Origin: Prevotellaceae bacterium UBA2744
GTDB lineage: Bacteria > Bacteroidota > Bacteroidia > Bacteroidales > Bacteroidaceae
Reading direction: 5' to 3'
DNA length: 34,366 bases
NCBI GenBank assembly: GCA_002353575.1
Contig: DEJQ01000030.1
Span: forward strand, 1 to 34,366
In this document: piece after piece, positions 8,455 through 16,873 of the stretch
How the letters are laid out: each line of letters begins with the position of its first letter
How positions within the stretch are numbered: position 1 is the first letter of the stretch
Position numbers and translations under genes: made by a program
Notes under the pieces: model-generated
Told to the model about the DNA's origin: nothing
What the model saw: the letters and a program-made list of their open reading frames with translations, nothing else
The model's database searches: none

Positions 8455-8462
8455 TACTTTTG
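8455..8462 (+). promoter_or_regulatory. TAnnTTTG promoter box for the SGNH hydrolase
   Basis: TACTTTTG on the plus strand, 30 bases before the ATG at 8493. It overlaps the TTG at 8460, so that upstream in-frame codon is unlikely to be the real start. Confidence 0.55.
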
Positions 8463-8492
8463 CATAGCGTAATTTATAAAAATCATAATTCT

Positions 8493-9281
8493 ATGAAAAA
8501 TATCAGCTCCTTTCTCGCCTTTCTCCTGAGTCTGCTGATCCCCATGGAAGTTGTTGCGGAATCATATAATATCGTTTTCATAGGCAATAGCATCACCTAT
8601 GGCGCATTGCATAAACACCGTGAGCGCACGGCACCTCCTGTAGTATGTGCCAGGTGGCTGATGAGTCAGGAAGACATAGACTCTGTGTTCTATGTAAACA
8701 TGGGGCGTTCGGGGCGCACAACCTATCATTTCCTGCCAGATAAGAAATGTGTGGTGCCTGCGGGCGACAAAACTTACTTCGGCGATGTGGTAAGCAATAC
8801 CAGACAACTCGTGGATAAGCACCCCGACTGTCGGCTGATATTCAGCATTATGTTGGGGACAAACGATAGCGCAGAGCGTCCACGCAACCATCGTACTACA
8901 ATAGATGAGTACGTGAAAAACATTACGACCATAATCGATTCACTTTTGCAACGTTGGCCCAATGCAATGTTTGTGCTGCAGCGTCCTATCTACTACACTC
9001 CAGGCATACATACTCAGGGAGGATCGCTACTCGACAAAGCGGGAGCGGAAATGCTCGTTGCTTATTATAAGAGTTTCAGGCAGATTACATATAAATACCC
9101 TAAGGGGGTCGTCTCTGTAGGTGACAGACAAGCCTACGGATATTTCCGAAAACACTGGCAAACTGACATGTTTGAGGAGCAAGGCGCTGACGGAAAATCT
9201 TTCTGGCTGCATCCTAATGAGAAAGGTGCGGAGCAATTGGGACTCTACTGGGGAAAGGCAATAAAGAAACTGCTACGCTAA
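8493..9281 (+). CDS. Secreted SGNH/GDSL-family hydrolase
   Basis: 262 residues from the ATG at 8493; the in-frame TTG at 8460 is rejected because it coincides with the promoter box. A signal peptide ends near VVAES (about 19-24). SGNH block I is FIGNSITYG with nucleophile Ser33, and block III is GTNDS with Asn124. Block V is HPNEKG with His240. The usual Asp three residues before that His is not seen (sequence SFWLHPN), so the catalytic acid may come from elsewhere or be dispensable. Such proteins are commonly carbohydrate esterases or lipases in Bacteroidetes; the substrate is not readable. The gene is monocistronic, divergent from aroB and convergent with the helicase gene 22 bases away. 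Confidence 0.83.
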   Translation: MKNISSFLAFLLSLLIPMEVVAESYNIVFIGNSITYGALHKHRERTAPPVVCARWLMSQEDIDSVFYVNMGRSGRTTYHFLPDKKCVVPAGDKTYFGDVVSNTRQLVDKHPDCRLIFSIMLGTNDSAERPRNHRTTIDEYVKNITTIIDSLLQRWPNAMFVLQRPIYYTPGIHTQGGSLLDKAGAEMLVAYYKSFRQITYKYPKGVVSVGDRQAYGYFRKHWQTDMFEEQGADGKSFWLHPNEKGAEQLGLYWGKAIKKLLR

Positions 9282-9303
9282 GATGTGTGGTTTTAGTTCA
9301 CGG

Positions 9304-10728
9304 CTACGGCAGTAGAGTTTGCTCGTCCTTCCAGTTCACAAGATAAAGATTTTCCGTAGCACGGGTGATAGCTGTATATAACCAGCGGAAATAATCTGGA
9401 GTAAGCATATCGTCGGTCATATAACCCTGGTCAACGAATGTGTTTGCCCATTGCCCGCCTTGTGCCTTATGGCAGGTGATAGCGTAGGCATACTTGACTT
9501 GAAGTGCATTGTAGTATGGATCTTTCTTCAGTGCCTCAAGCCGCTCTTTCTTGGTTTTTAGGTCAGCATAGTCTGCCATCACCTGATTGTAGAGTTCCTT
9601 TTGCTGGTCGTAGGTGAGCGAGGGTGCTTCAGCCTGCAATGCATCGAGTAGGATTGTGCAGTTGAGCGAGAAATCGTCATAGTCGGGAAACGACAGTTCT
9701 GCATCTGCGAAGTGAAATCCATATAGTTCCCTTTCGTTCCTGATGCGTTCCACCCGTGCCATATCGCCGTTTGCAATGAATTCCGGAGCGTCTTGCAAGC
9801 CTTCGGTCCAGAAATAATTATTGCGTGCAATCATAATCATGTCACCCGAAGAAATCAGTTCCTCGCGCCAGAGAATCTGATTCCGTATGCCGTTGTTGTA
9901 TATGATTGCACGTTTGTTGCTGCGTGTGATAACTATCGTTTGGTCATGTCCGTCACGTCTGTAACAATCTTCGAGTGTCTCTATCAGTTCCGCTCCCGGT
10001 ACATTATGTATGTCAGGGAATCCTTTCAGTTTCAGCCGTGGCAGGGAGAAATACTGCTCCTGCTGCATGAGGGTGCGCAGATGGGTGGCATTCCAAAGTA
10101 TGCCTGACTGCTCTGTCTGGCGCACGACCTGTGTCATTGTATAGCTCTCTACGTCGATGCCGTACTCTCGTATTACTTCGTCCTGCAGTGCCGGACTTTC
10201 TTCGTCGCCTACAGGTGGCAGCTGAGCCGTGTCGCCCATGAGTATCAGGCGGCATCCCTTGCCGTTATATACAAAATGTATAAGGTCGTCGAGCAGCATC
10301 CCCGTACCGTAAACGGTGTCGCCTCCGGTCTGATTGCTTATCATCGATGCTTCGTCGCAGATGAATAGCAGGTTGGCTTTCATGTTGTAGTTGAGTGAGA
10401 AGATAGAATCCTGGTCAATGCTTTTCTGGCGGTAAATCCTTTTATGTATGGTGTATGCAGGGTGACCGGAGTAGGTGGAGAATACTTTTGCAGCCCGGCC
10501 TGTGGGTGCAATAAGGACACATTCCCGTTTCAGTGTGTCGAGACTCCTCACTAAAGCACTGATTAGCGATGTCTTTCCCGTACCGGCATAACCCCGCAGA
10601 ATGAAAACGGATTCTCTGTTTTCCGACAACATGAAGTCGGTCAGCTTACTGACAACTTCAGTCTGCTGAGGTGTAGGCTGATGCCCAAAATTCTCTATGA
10701 TAAGTTTCTGGAAGAAGTCTTTTAGCAT
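9304..10728 (-). CDS. RecD-like superfamily 1 DNA helicase
   Basis: 474 residues from the ATG at 10728 (MLKDFFQKLI). The frame continues to an ATG at 10803, but the extra 25 residues are Lys/Arg-rich and not protein-like, and carry the divergent gene's promoter on the other strand. Motifs are Walker A GYAGTGKTS (46-54), PTGRAAKVF, Walker B FICDEASMI (122-130), motif III LMGDTAQLPPVGDE, YAYAITCHKAQGGQW, and motif VI YTAITRATENLYLVNW. This is the motor arrangement of RecD2-type single-polypeptide 5'-3' helicases, but without their long N-terminal region, as in the short AAA_30/UvrD_C_2 proteins common in Bacteroidetes. It acts on DNA in the cytoplasm, presumably in repair or recombination; no RecBC partner is adjacent. 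Confidence 0.85.
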   Translation of the reverse strand: MLKDFFQKLIIENFGHQPTPQQTEVVSKLTDFMLSENRESVFILRGYAGTGKTSLISALVRSLDTLKRECVLIAPTGRAAKVFSTYSGHPAYTIHKRIYRQKSIDQDSIFSLNYNMKANLLFICDEASMISNQTGGDTVYGTGMLLDDLIHFVYNGKGCRLILMGDTAQLPPVGDEESPALQDEVIREYGIDVESYTMTQVVRQTEQSGILWNATHLRTLMQQEQYFSLPRLKLKGFPDIHNVPGAELIETLEDCYRRDGHDQTIVITRSNKRAIIYNNGIRNQILWREELISSGDMIMIARNNYFWTEGLQDAPEFIANGDMARVERIRNERELYGFHFADAELSFPDYDDFSLNCTILLDALQAEAPSLTYDQQKELYNQVMADYADLKTKKERLEALKKDPYYNALQVKYAYAITCHKAQGGQWANTFVDQGYMTDDMLTPDYFRWLYTAITRATENLYLVNWKDEQTLLP

Positions 10729-10755
10729 CTTTTTTCGAAAAAATCTCTTATTTAT

Positions 10756-10786
10756 TTTGTATTTTTCTCGCTTACTCGTAACTTTG
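10756..10786 (+). promoter_or_regulatory. Near-consensus Bacteroidetes promoter (TTTG-N19-TAACTTTG)
   Basis: TTTG at 10756-10759 and TAACTTTG at 10779-10786 with a 19-base spacer, the best -33/-7 pair on this strand. The predicted transcript start near 10793 gives a leader of about 67 bases before the ATG at 10860. It drives the membrane protein - DUF3822 - rsmD - VanZ unit. Confidence 0.65.
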
Positions 10787-10822
10787 GCACTCGAAAATTG
10801 CATATTCTTGTAATTGCCCCTG

Positions 10823-10830
10823 CAAAATTA
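10823..10830 (-). promoter_or_regulatory. TAnnTTTG promoter box for the helicase
   Basis: TAATTTTG on the minus strand, 20 bases before the ATG at 10803 and about 95 before the preferred start at 10728. It lies on the far side of the opposing promoter, so the two predicted transcripts overlap at their 5' ends. Confidence 0.45.
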
Positions 10831-10859
10831 GCGAATTTAACTATACATTATATAATATC

Positions 10860-11612
10860 ATGAACAAAAAAGTTATTAATGGCATTCTTACAGTCCTCGT
10901 TCTTGGACTCTGCTATGCTTGTTACACTAGTATTTATAGTGACATTGAATTTGACGAAGAGAAAGCTGCACGTGAGAAACTTGTTATTGCACGTCTGATG
11001 CAAATCCGTGATGCAGAAGAGCAATACCGAATGACTTTCGGTTACTATTGCGGTACAATAGACTCTCTCATTGACTACGTGAAGACTGGTAAGACAGTTG
11101 ACAAAGTCATCAAGGAAGGTGAACTTACCGATGACCAACTTGAAGCTGGCATGACAGAGCGTGAGGCTGTACGTCTTGGTATCATCAAGCGTGATACAGT
11201 TTGGATGACAGCAGCAGAAAAGTTGAATATCTCATGTCCGGACTCTCTAAAGTTTGTTCCGATAGGTCGTCCTGCTGATGGAACTTTCATCACAGTCAAT
11301 TCGGTTTATGACACAGAACACCCAGTTGATACAGTCTATCAGGGAGTTATCCAGCTGAGAAAGAAAGACCAGTTCAATATGAAGTCAAACGAATGGGAAA
11401 ACCTTGTTGAGTTCCGTGCACGTCTTGACGATTATCTGGATGGCATGAACGAGAAGAAGATTAAGAACCTGAAGGCTGACCTGAAGAAACTTCATAAGAA
11501 CCATGCGGAACTGATGTTTGACAACGAAGACGATACAGAAGGCGAGTGGTACGGTCTGCGTATCGGTGACTTGTCTGACCCAAGTAATAAAATGGCAGGT
11601 AACTGGGAATAA
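10860..11612 (+). CDS. Single-pass membrane protein of unknown function, upstream of DUF3822
   Basis: 250 residues. One N-terminal hydrophobic segment (about 7-27), with two cysteines but no proper lipobox, is followed by a soluble domain with an alpha-helical start (FDEEKAAREKLVIARLMQIRDAEE split here at the helix, then YRMTFGYYCGTIDSL). A charged helical stretch lies near 190-230 and an acidic C terminus follows. The order membrane helix, helical 'EEQYR...GYYCGTIDSL', then mixed alpha/beta is reminiscent of pseudopilins or PilN-type proteins, but I cannot place it in a family. The gene is the first of a four-gene plus-strand unit, 10 bases ahead of DUF3822, which suggests that the two products work together. 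Confidence 0.72.
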   Translation: MNKKVINGILTVLVLGLCYACYTSIYSDIEFDEEKAAREKLVIARLMQIRDAEEQYRMTFGYYCGTIDSLIDYVKTGKTVDKVIKEGELTDDQLEAGMTEREAVRLGIIKRDTVWMTAAEKLNISCPDSLKFVPIGRPADGTFITVNSVYDTEHPVDTVYQGVIQLRKKDQFNMKSNEWENLVEFRARLDDYLDGMNEKKIKNLKADLKKLHKNHAELMFDNEDDTEGEWYGLRIGDLSDPSNKMAGNWE

Positions 11613-11622
11613 AATTTTATCA

Positions 11623-12432
11623 ATGAATAACGACAAAGTTTTAAATAAAAGTTTGTCCATTCGCATCTCTACGAATGGACTTTCTTTTTGTACTTATAGT
11701 CCTGGTGAGAAGAAAGCATTCGAGTACAAAAAGATAGATGTGCAGCCAACTATTTCGATGGCTGCAAACCTGAAGAATGCCCTGATGACAGAACCAGAGC
11801 TGAAAGGGAACTACCAGCGTGTAAATGTTATGGTTGTTACACCGCGCACTACTTGTATTCCTGTTGAGGATTTTGATCCTGAATACGCAGAGTCTTTCTA
11901 TGAGTTTAACTTTCCTGATGCAGAAAAGACTCATGTCAGCTACAATGTGCTGAACAAATGTGGCATAGCTGTTGTGTTTGGTATAGCAAAGAATGTGTAT
12001 CAGTTGCTGGTTGATGATTTTCCTCAGGCTCGTTTCTATGCTTCGCTCAGCACTATCGTTGAACATATCGGTAATGTAGAGAAAACTAGTCGTAAAAACA
12101 AAATGTACGCATATGTACTCGAACGCGAACTTACTCTCTACGCTTTCAGCAATGGTACTATGCTTTGCTTTAATACATTCCCGGTTACCTCGATTGATGA
12201 TTGTGTGTATTACACTCTTAATATGATGCAGCAGATGAAATTCAGTCAGGTTGACGATTCCTTGCAGATAATCGGAAATACAGGAAAGGAAAAGAATCTG
12301 CTTTCCAAGATAAGCAGTTTTGTTAAGGATGTGACAGTGGTTGACTGCAGGGAAGAGTTTGGTAATTCAATCACCGGTGGAGATACATCCATTCCATACG
12401 ACCTGCAAACTCTGCTAATCTGTGGTTTTTGA
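11623..12432 (+). CDS. DUF3822 family protein (actin-like fold family)
   Basis: 269 residues from the ATG at 11623. An upstream in-frame start at 11518 is rejected because it would run 95 bases into the preceding gene and encode unrelated residues. The N terminus (LNKSLSIRISTNGLSFCTYS) and the overall length fit the Bacteroidetes DUF3822 family, usually found next to rsmD as here. From memory, a structural-genomics structure of a Bacteroides member was described as having an actin-like ATPase fold; no ATP-binding motif is obvious by eye. The stop (TGA 12430-12432) shares its A with the rsmD ATG, so the genes are tightly coupled. Cellular role unknown. Confidence 0.82.
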   Translation: MNNDKVLNKSLSIRISTNGLSFCTYSPGEKKAFEYKKIDVQPTISMAANLKNALMTEPELKGNYQRVNVMVVTPRTTCIPVEDFDPEYAESFYEFNFPDAEKTHVSYNVLNKCGIAVVFGIAKNVYQLLVDDFPQARFYASLSTIVEHIGNVEKTSRKNKMYAYVLERELTLYAFSNGTMLCFNTFPVTSIDDCVYYTLNMMQQMKFSQVDDSLQIIGNTGKEKNLLSKISSFVKDVTVVDCREEFGNSITGGDTSIPYDLQTLLICGF

Positions 12433-12998
12433 TGAGAATAATCAGAGGACGATATAAGGGACGCCATTTCCCTACACCGACAAACTTCAAGGCAAGACCT
12501 ACTACGGACTTTGCCAAGGAGGGGCTGTTTAATATCCTTGAGAACAACTATATAGACTTTGAAGGTGATGAACCTACTGCGCTCGACCTTTTTGCAGGCA
12601 CTGGCAGTATCGGTCTTGAACTGGCCAGCCGTGGATGCAGAAGGGTGGTGAGTGTGGAGAAGGATTCCAAGCATTGGCAGTTTCTGCAAAGGGTTGCCCG
12701 TGAACTGAACGATGGCATATGGAAACCGGTTCATGCAGATGTGTTTAAATATACCAGGCAGTGCAGTGAAAGCTATGATATTGTATTTGCCGACCCTCCC
12801 TACAGCCTGCCAAACTTAGCTGATATTCCAGATGTGGTATTGGGAAAGAAAGATGAAGATATGACAGGTGACACCATATTAGCTGAAGGAGGCTTGTTTA
12901 TTCTGGAACACGGTAGGGATTACGACTTCTCTCAGAATCCTTATTTTATCGACCATCGTAACTATGGAAGTGTAAACTTCAGCTTTTTCCGCCGATGA
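12432..12998 (+). CDS. rsmD: 16S rRNA (guanine(966)-N(2))-methyltransferase RsmD
   Basis: 188 residues, normal for RsmD, which methylates G966 of 16S rRNA during 30S assembly. The SAM-binding motif I is LDLFAGTGSIGLE (51-63), the acidic ribose-binding turn is SVEKDS (74-79), and the catalytic motif IV is FADPPYS (119-125). The N-terminal MRIIRGRYKGR and the ARPTTDFAKEGLFNIL segment are the RsmD substrate-binding signatures. The ATG at 12432 is preferred over TTG at 12429; it overlaps the DUF3822 stop. The rsmD stop overlaps the start of the VanZ-like gene (ATGA at 12995-12998). Confidence 0.93.
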   Translation: MRIIRGRYKGRHFPTPTNFKARPTTDFAKEGLFNILENNYIDFEGDEPTALDLFAGTGSIGLELASRGCRRVVSVEKDSKHWQFLQRVARELNDGIWKPVHADVFKYTRQCSESYDIVFADPPYSLPNLADIPDVVLGKKDEDMTGDTILAEGGLFILEHGRDYDFSQNPYFIDHRNYGSVNFSFFRR

Positions 12999-13387
12999 AG
13001 ATACAACAAAATAAATGGAAATGGACTACTATGGCAACAGTTGCTATAGTAATCCTTTCGTTGGCTCCCATCCCTGATCATGCCCCCTTAGAGGATGTGC
13101 CTCTTATAGATAAGTGGGTACACTTTGTCTTTTATGCGGGATTGGTATTTGCAGCATGGATAGACAAGTGGCAGAATCGTTCTGCCGGTTCTTGGTGGCA
13201 CTTTGCTGTCATCGTCTGCATTCTGGCTTCCCTGCTCGGTGGACTCATGGAGTTCGCACAGGGATGCACTACTTATCGTAGTTGTGAAATGCTTGATTTC
13301 TATGCCGACTCTATCGGAGCTGTTCTGGCAACGCTTATTATCTGCGTGGGCCGCCTCCTCCAGGACGCTGTCCGCCACCCATCCTGA
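12995..13387 (+). CDS. VanZ-like small membrane protein
   Basis: 130 residues with about four membrane segments (roughly 12-25, 42-58, 68-88, 104-118). Residues typical of the VanZ-like family are PLIDKWVHFVFYAGL in the second segment and the acidic GLMEFAQ in the third. The family includes the teicoplanin-resistance protein VanZ, but most chromosomal members have no known function, and resistance should not be inferred. The start overlaps the rsmD stop (ATGA). The last 50 bases overlap the 3' end of the convergent outer membrane protein gene, so no terminator can separate them. Confidence 0.8.
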   Translation: MKIQQNKWKWTTMATVAIVILSLAPIPDHAPLEDVPLIDKWVHFVFYAGLVFAAWIDKWQNRSAGSWWHFAVIVCILASLLGGLMEFAQGCTTYRSCEMLDFYADSIGAVLATLIICVGRLLQDAVRHPS

Positions 13388-16301
13388 CACTCTCTGCTCT
13401 CTGAGCATTTGCTGTGCCGTGGGCATTCTTACCTCCGAAAATATTCAGTTTATAGATGACGTGAAGCATTCCGTAGCTATAGATTGAGTTGTACTCAGAG
13501 TCGCTCGACTGCATAGCTGTGAGCACACGGCTGATGTTTGAACGGTTTTGCAGAATATCGTTCCATTCAGCAGAGATAGTCAGGGCGTTGCCTTTAAGGA
13601 ACGACTTGCTCAGTTTAGCATTCCATAGTAATTCGTTTGTATTCATGGCTGCAGTTGAATAACCGCGACGGCTGCTCATGCTTATGTCGGAAGTGAAACT
13701 GATGCCGTTATTGAAGTTCAGGTTCATTTCTGCTCCGTAGCTGAAGTTCCATGTGTCCAGATTGCTGTTCGAAACCACATTGTTGCGTGTGTGGTTGTAG
13801 TTGAGATTTCCATTCACGCTTGCCTCGAACCAGTCCTTACGGAAACCAAACGACAGACGTTCGTTGACTCCGAACTGCTTTGTGGCAGATGTCTCCTCAG
13901 TGTATTTCTGAGGGTCTAAGTAACTCACCTGATGGTTGTAGTTAAGCATTGTGAAGGTGTTCACGGTGAAGTATTTCTTTTCTCCCAGTCCACGGTTATA
14001 ACCGAATCCGGCATATGTGTTCCAGTTTCCATTGATATTCTCCGGACGGGTTGTGCGCACACCGGTTTCTTCGTTATACCATGTTCGGTTCGAAATGGCA
14101 TTCTGTGTAAAGTTGATACCTCCGAACGAGAATATTCCCTGTTGCAGTTCTGCGTTGTATGTGTTGTAGCTCAGTCGGATGTTATGGGCAAGTGAAGACT
14201 TCAGTCCTGGGTTACCTTTTGTGATGTTCAGAGGATTAGAGTCATCGGTAATGTCAAGCAGGTTGGTCATTGACGGTTGTGATGTACGTCCCCAGTAGTT
14301 TGCGCGCAGTTGTGTCTGCTTGTTAAACTGATAACGGAAGTCGATTCGCGGTGCCAGATTGAACACATTGCGTGTCACAACAGGGTAATCCTTACCCATG
14401 TACTTATAATCGAGTGTAGAATGTTGAGGCAGCAGGTCAACACCGATGCTGAAGTTTGCCTGATCGGTCACTTTACGGAAACTCAGTCCGATTGTGTGGT
14501 TGAAATTTCTGTATTCAGAATATTGTGAGAGACTGTCAGCCTTGCTTCTGGTCTTATCATCGTTGTTAGGCAGAAGTCCGTTGCGTAGCATATCGTCCAG
14601 CGCTCCGGCTACGTTATATCTGTTGGTGTTCAGTGCTTCGCTGAGTTTCACAAAGTATGTGCCCTGTGCATCGTCAGGCCATACACTTGCTGCCCGGTCA
14701 CTCTCAGAATAGCTGTAGTTGAACCGGTAACTGAGTTGCAGGTATGTTTTGTAAGCTATAGGCTCTGAATATGTACCTTGCAGGGAGTAGTTGCGCGACT
14801 TGCTCGGAGTGGTGTAGTATCTGTTGTTGTCGTTTGTGTCCCGAGTCCTGTAGCTGATTCTTGATGCAGACAGCTGTTTGCTCTCTGAGTTGGAGAATCC
14901 GCCTGTAGCTCGGAACGTTATGTTTCGTCCTTCGCTGTTCAGTTTTCTGTTGGCTTGCAGTTCTCCGTTAGCCCCTTTGCTGTTGCTATATGTCTGCTGA
15001 TAATTTTCATTGGCATTGACTATGAAGTCGTAGATGCTGTTGGTATTGTGAATGTTTGCGATTGCATAGGTTATCGGATCATTGCCCACACTATCTGGAT
15101 TTGTGTTGAATGTAGCAGATGTGCTGCTGTTGTATCCGCGGTTTCTTGAATAGTTTGCACTTGGGCGGAAGATGATATTAGTCATTGTGTCGGGTTTCCA
15201 TTCAAAGCGAAAATCCATATTTACGGATATATTGCTTGTGTAGCTCGAACTCTGGCTCCGGCTGAATGCTCCCTTCTGTGTGACGAAACTCTGTACGCTT
15301 GATTGGTTGGACACATCAGTTCCTACGTAACGGAATCGTACGTTACCACCTGTTTCCAACTTTTCTGATGTAGTGGCGAAGTTGAATCCGAGATCCTTGC
15401 GGGCTTCAAGTCCGTTGGCACCTCGTCCCCAGCCTCGACCTCCTCCGCCACCGAACCCCCGGTCGCCGATGTTGTTTGCCGAACCTATGATTGTAAACTG
15501 TTTCGAGTCGGTGAAGCGATTCAGCATCAGTTTCTCTGTGTAACGTCGTTTAGTACCTAACGCAAGGTCCAGATTGCCGAACCATCCCTGATTCATACCT
15601 TTCTTGATTGAAAGGTCAAGCACGGTTTCTTCCTCACCGTCATCGATGCCCGTCACACGACTCAGGTCGCTCTTTCTGTCGTATGTCTTAATCTTATCGA
15701 TTATTTTTGTCGGGATATTCTTCAGGGCCATATTCTTGTCGTTAAGGAAGAACTCCTTGCCGTCAACGAGAATCTTGTTCACGGTCTTTCCGTTGATTTT
15801 TATGTTGCCGTCATCATCTATTTCCGCACCAGGCAGTTTCTTTACCAGTTCCTCAAGCGCTGAACCCTCCGAGGTGCGTATAGCTGATGCATTGAATACG
15901 AGCGAGTCGCCCGATACCTGCACTTGTGAAGCAGCTGCAGAAACCACAGCTTCCTTCAGTAACTGTGAATCATCAATGAGGGTTATGTAACCTACGTTTA
16001 TGTTCTTTTCCTTTTTGTTTGTCAGATCAAGGGCTATCAAGTTATCCTGATAACCGATGAACGTTACTTTCAGGACGTATTTTCCTTTTTTTATGTTTTT
16101 CAGATTAAAAGCACCCTTGGCATCTGTAGCTGCGCCAGTGACCATAGTGCTATCTGGAAGTGACAAAACACGAACCGTTGCAGAGGCAACAGCTTCATTT
16201 GCTGTTTTATCGAAAACTATACCCGAAACATTAAATTTGCTTTGTGCTTGGGCGAAAATGACATATGCACAAAGCAAAAGCAGTAGTAAACTCTTTTTCA
16301 C
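13338..16301 (-). CDS. Large outer membrane beta-barrel protein with CarboxypepD_reg-like domain (TonB-receptor-like)
   Basis: 987 residues. A signal peptide ends at AQAQ (about 20). Residues about 22-110 form a carboxypeptidase-regulatory-like beta-sandwich (VSGIVFDKTANEAVASATV, DAKGAFNLKNIKKGKYVLKV). Residues about 125-205 look like a plug (SGDSLVFNASAIRTSEGSA, LVKKLPGAEID, INGKTVNKILVDGKEFF). The rest, from about 240, is a long series of amphipathic beta strands with Asn/Tyr-rich loops. This matches the 'outer membrane beta-barrel family' relatives of SusC that lack a SusD partner; none is adjacent here. No TonB box was identified. The C terminus is a Gly/Arg-rich tail (MGGGQRPGGGGPRR) rather than the usual terminal aromatic. 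Substrate unknown. The gene is monocistronic with its own promoter. Confidence 0.85.
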   Translation of the reverse strand: MKKSLLLLLLCAYVIFAQAQSKFNVSGIVFDKTANEAVASATVRVLSLPDSTMVTGAATDAKGAFNLKNIKKGKYVLKVTFIGYQDNLIALDLTNKKEKNINVGYITLIDDSQLLKEAVVSAAASQVQVSGDSLVFNASAIRTSEGSALEELVKKLPGAEIDDDGNIKINGKTVNKILVDGKEFFLNDKNMALKNIPTKIIDKIKTYDRKSDLSRVTGIDDGEEETVLDLSIKKGMNQGWFGNLDLALGTKRRYTEKLMLNRFTDSKQFTIIGSANNIGDRGFGGGGGRGWGRGANGLEARKDLGFNFATTSEKLETGGNVRFRYVGTDVSNQSSVQSFVTQKGAFSRSQSSSYTSNISVNMDFRFEWKPDTMTNIIFRPSANYSRNRGYNSSTSATFNTNPDSVGNDPITYAIANIHNTNSIYDFIVNANENYQQTYSNSKGANGELQANRKLNSEGRNITFRATGGFSNSESKQLSASRISYRTRDTNDNNRYYTTPSKSRNYSLQGTYSEPIAYKTYLQLSYRFNYSYSESDRAASVWPDDAQGTYFVKLSEALNTNRYNVAGALDDMLRNGLLPNNDDKTRSKADSLSQYSEYRNFNHTIGLSFRKVTDQANFSIGVDLLPQHSTLDYKYMGKDYPVVTRNVFNLAPRIDFRYQFNKQTQLRANYWGRTSQPSMTNLLDITDDSNPLNITKGNPGLKSSLAHNIRLSYNTYNAELQQGIFSFGGINFTQNAISNRTWYNEETGVRTTRPENINGNWNTYAGFGYNRGLGEKKYFTVNTFTMLNYNHQVSYLDPQKYTEETSATKQFGVNERLSFGFRKDWFEASVNGNLNYNHTRNNVVSNSNLDTWNFSYGAEMNLNFNNGISFTSDISMSSRRGYSTAAMNTNELLWNAKLSKSFLKGNALTISAEWNDILQNRSNISRVLTAMQSSDSEYNSIYSYGMLHVIYKLNIFGGKNAHGTANAQRAESVRMGGGQRPGGGGPRR

Positions 16302-16327
16302 TTTTGATTTTTTTTCTTATTTGACTA

Positions 16328-16335
16328 CAAAGTTA
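16328..16335 (-). promoter_or_regulatory. TAnnTTTG promoter box for the outer membrane protein
   Basis: TAACTTTG on the minus strand, 26 bases upstream of the ATG at 16301. No clear TTTG -33 element. Confidence 0.55.
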
Positions 16336-16516
16336 TATTAAGGTTTAATATAATATGTGAAAAATACAATTTTTAAGTTATTTCATGTTCTTTTTTAACA
16401 GTCATTACGAAATAAATGTGATGAAAAGTATAGACCAGTGTTGCAATCATAATGTGACTTTCTGCAATCCCCTTATTGTTATGACTTTTATAAAAATAAA
16501 AATATTCACTTTTCTT

Positions 16517-16546
16517 TTTGAATTCAATAATTTATCTCTACCTTTG
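16517..16546 (+). promoter_or_regulatory. Strong Bacteroidetes promoter for the HU gene
   Basis: TTTG (16517-16520) and TACCTTTG (16539-16546) separated by 18 bases, 26 bases before the ATG. A near-consensus pair fits the high expression expected of a nucleoid protein. The rest of the 16336-16516 spacer is AT-rich with nothing else I can identify. Confidence 0.68.
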
Positions 16547-16572
16547 CACTATCTCAATAAAACTAATTAAAT

Positions 16573-16848
16573 ATGACTAAAGCAGAAATTGTTGCACAGA
16601 TTAGCAACGAGACAGGAATCGAGAGCAAGAAAGTACTTGCTGTAGTTGAAGCTCTCATGGTTACTATCAAAGATACGATTGCAAAAGATGAAGATATCTT
16701 CCTTCGTGGCTTTGGTACGTTTACAACCAAGACACGTAAAGAGAAAATCGGTCGTTTGATTAAGGAGAATAAATCTGTTGTTGTACCAGAACACAAGATT
16801 CCTTATTTCAAACCTGCAGATGTATTCAAAGACATGCTTTTGAAGTAA
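16573..16848 (+). CDS. HU/IHF-family DNA-binding protein
   Basis: 91 residues, the length of HU. The N-terminal MTKAEIVAQI and helical dimerisation region are followed by FLRGFGTFTTKTRKEK (the HU signature GFGTF), the flexible DNA-binding arm around GRLIKENKSVVVPEHKIP, and the C-terminal helix FKPADVFKDMLLK. The Pro in VVPEHKIPYF fits the intercalating arm proline. It bends DNA and compacts the nucleoid as a homo- or heterodimer. It is monocistronic between a strong promoter and an intrinsic terminator. HU and IHF subunits cannot be separated by eye. Confidence 0.93.
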   Translation: MTKAEIVAQISNETGIESKKVLAVVEALMVTIKDTIAKDEDIFLRGFGTFTTKTRKEKIGRLIKENKSVVVPEHKIPYFKPADVFKDMLLK

Positions 16849-16873
16849 TTCTCTTTAACGACAAAATCAGTAC

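Noticed and set aside
12995..13387. Calling the VanZ-like gene a glycopeptide-resistance determinant
   Set aside because: It lacks vanA/vanB-type neighbours; the fold is common in chromosomal proteins of unknown role.
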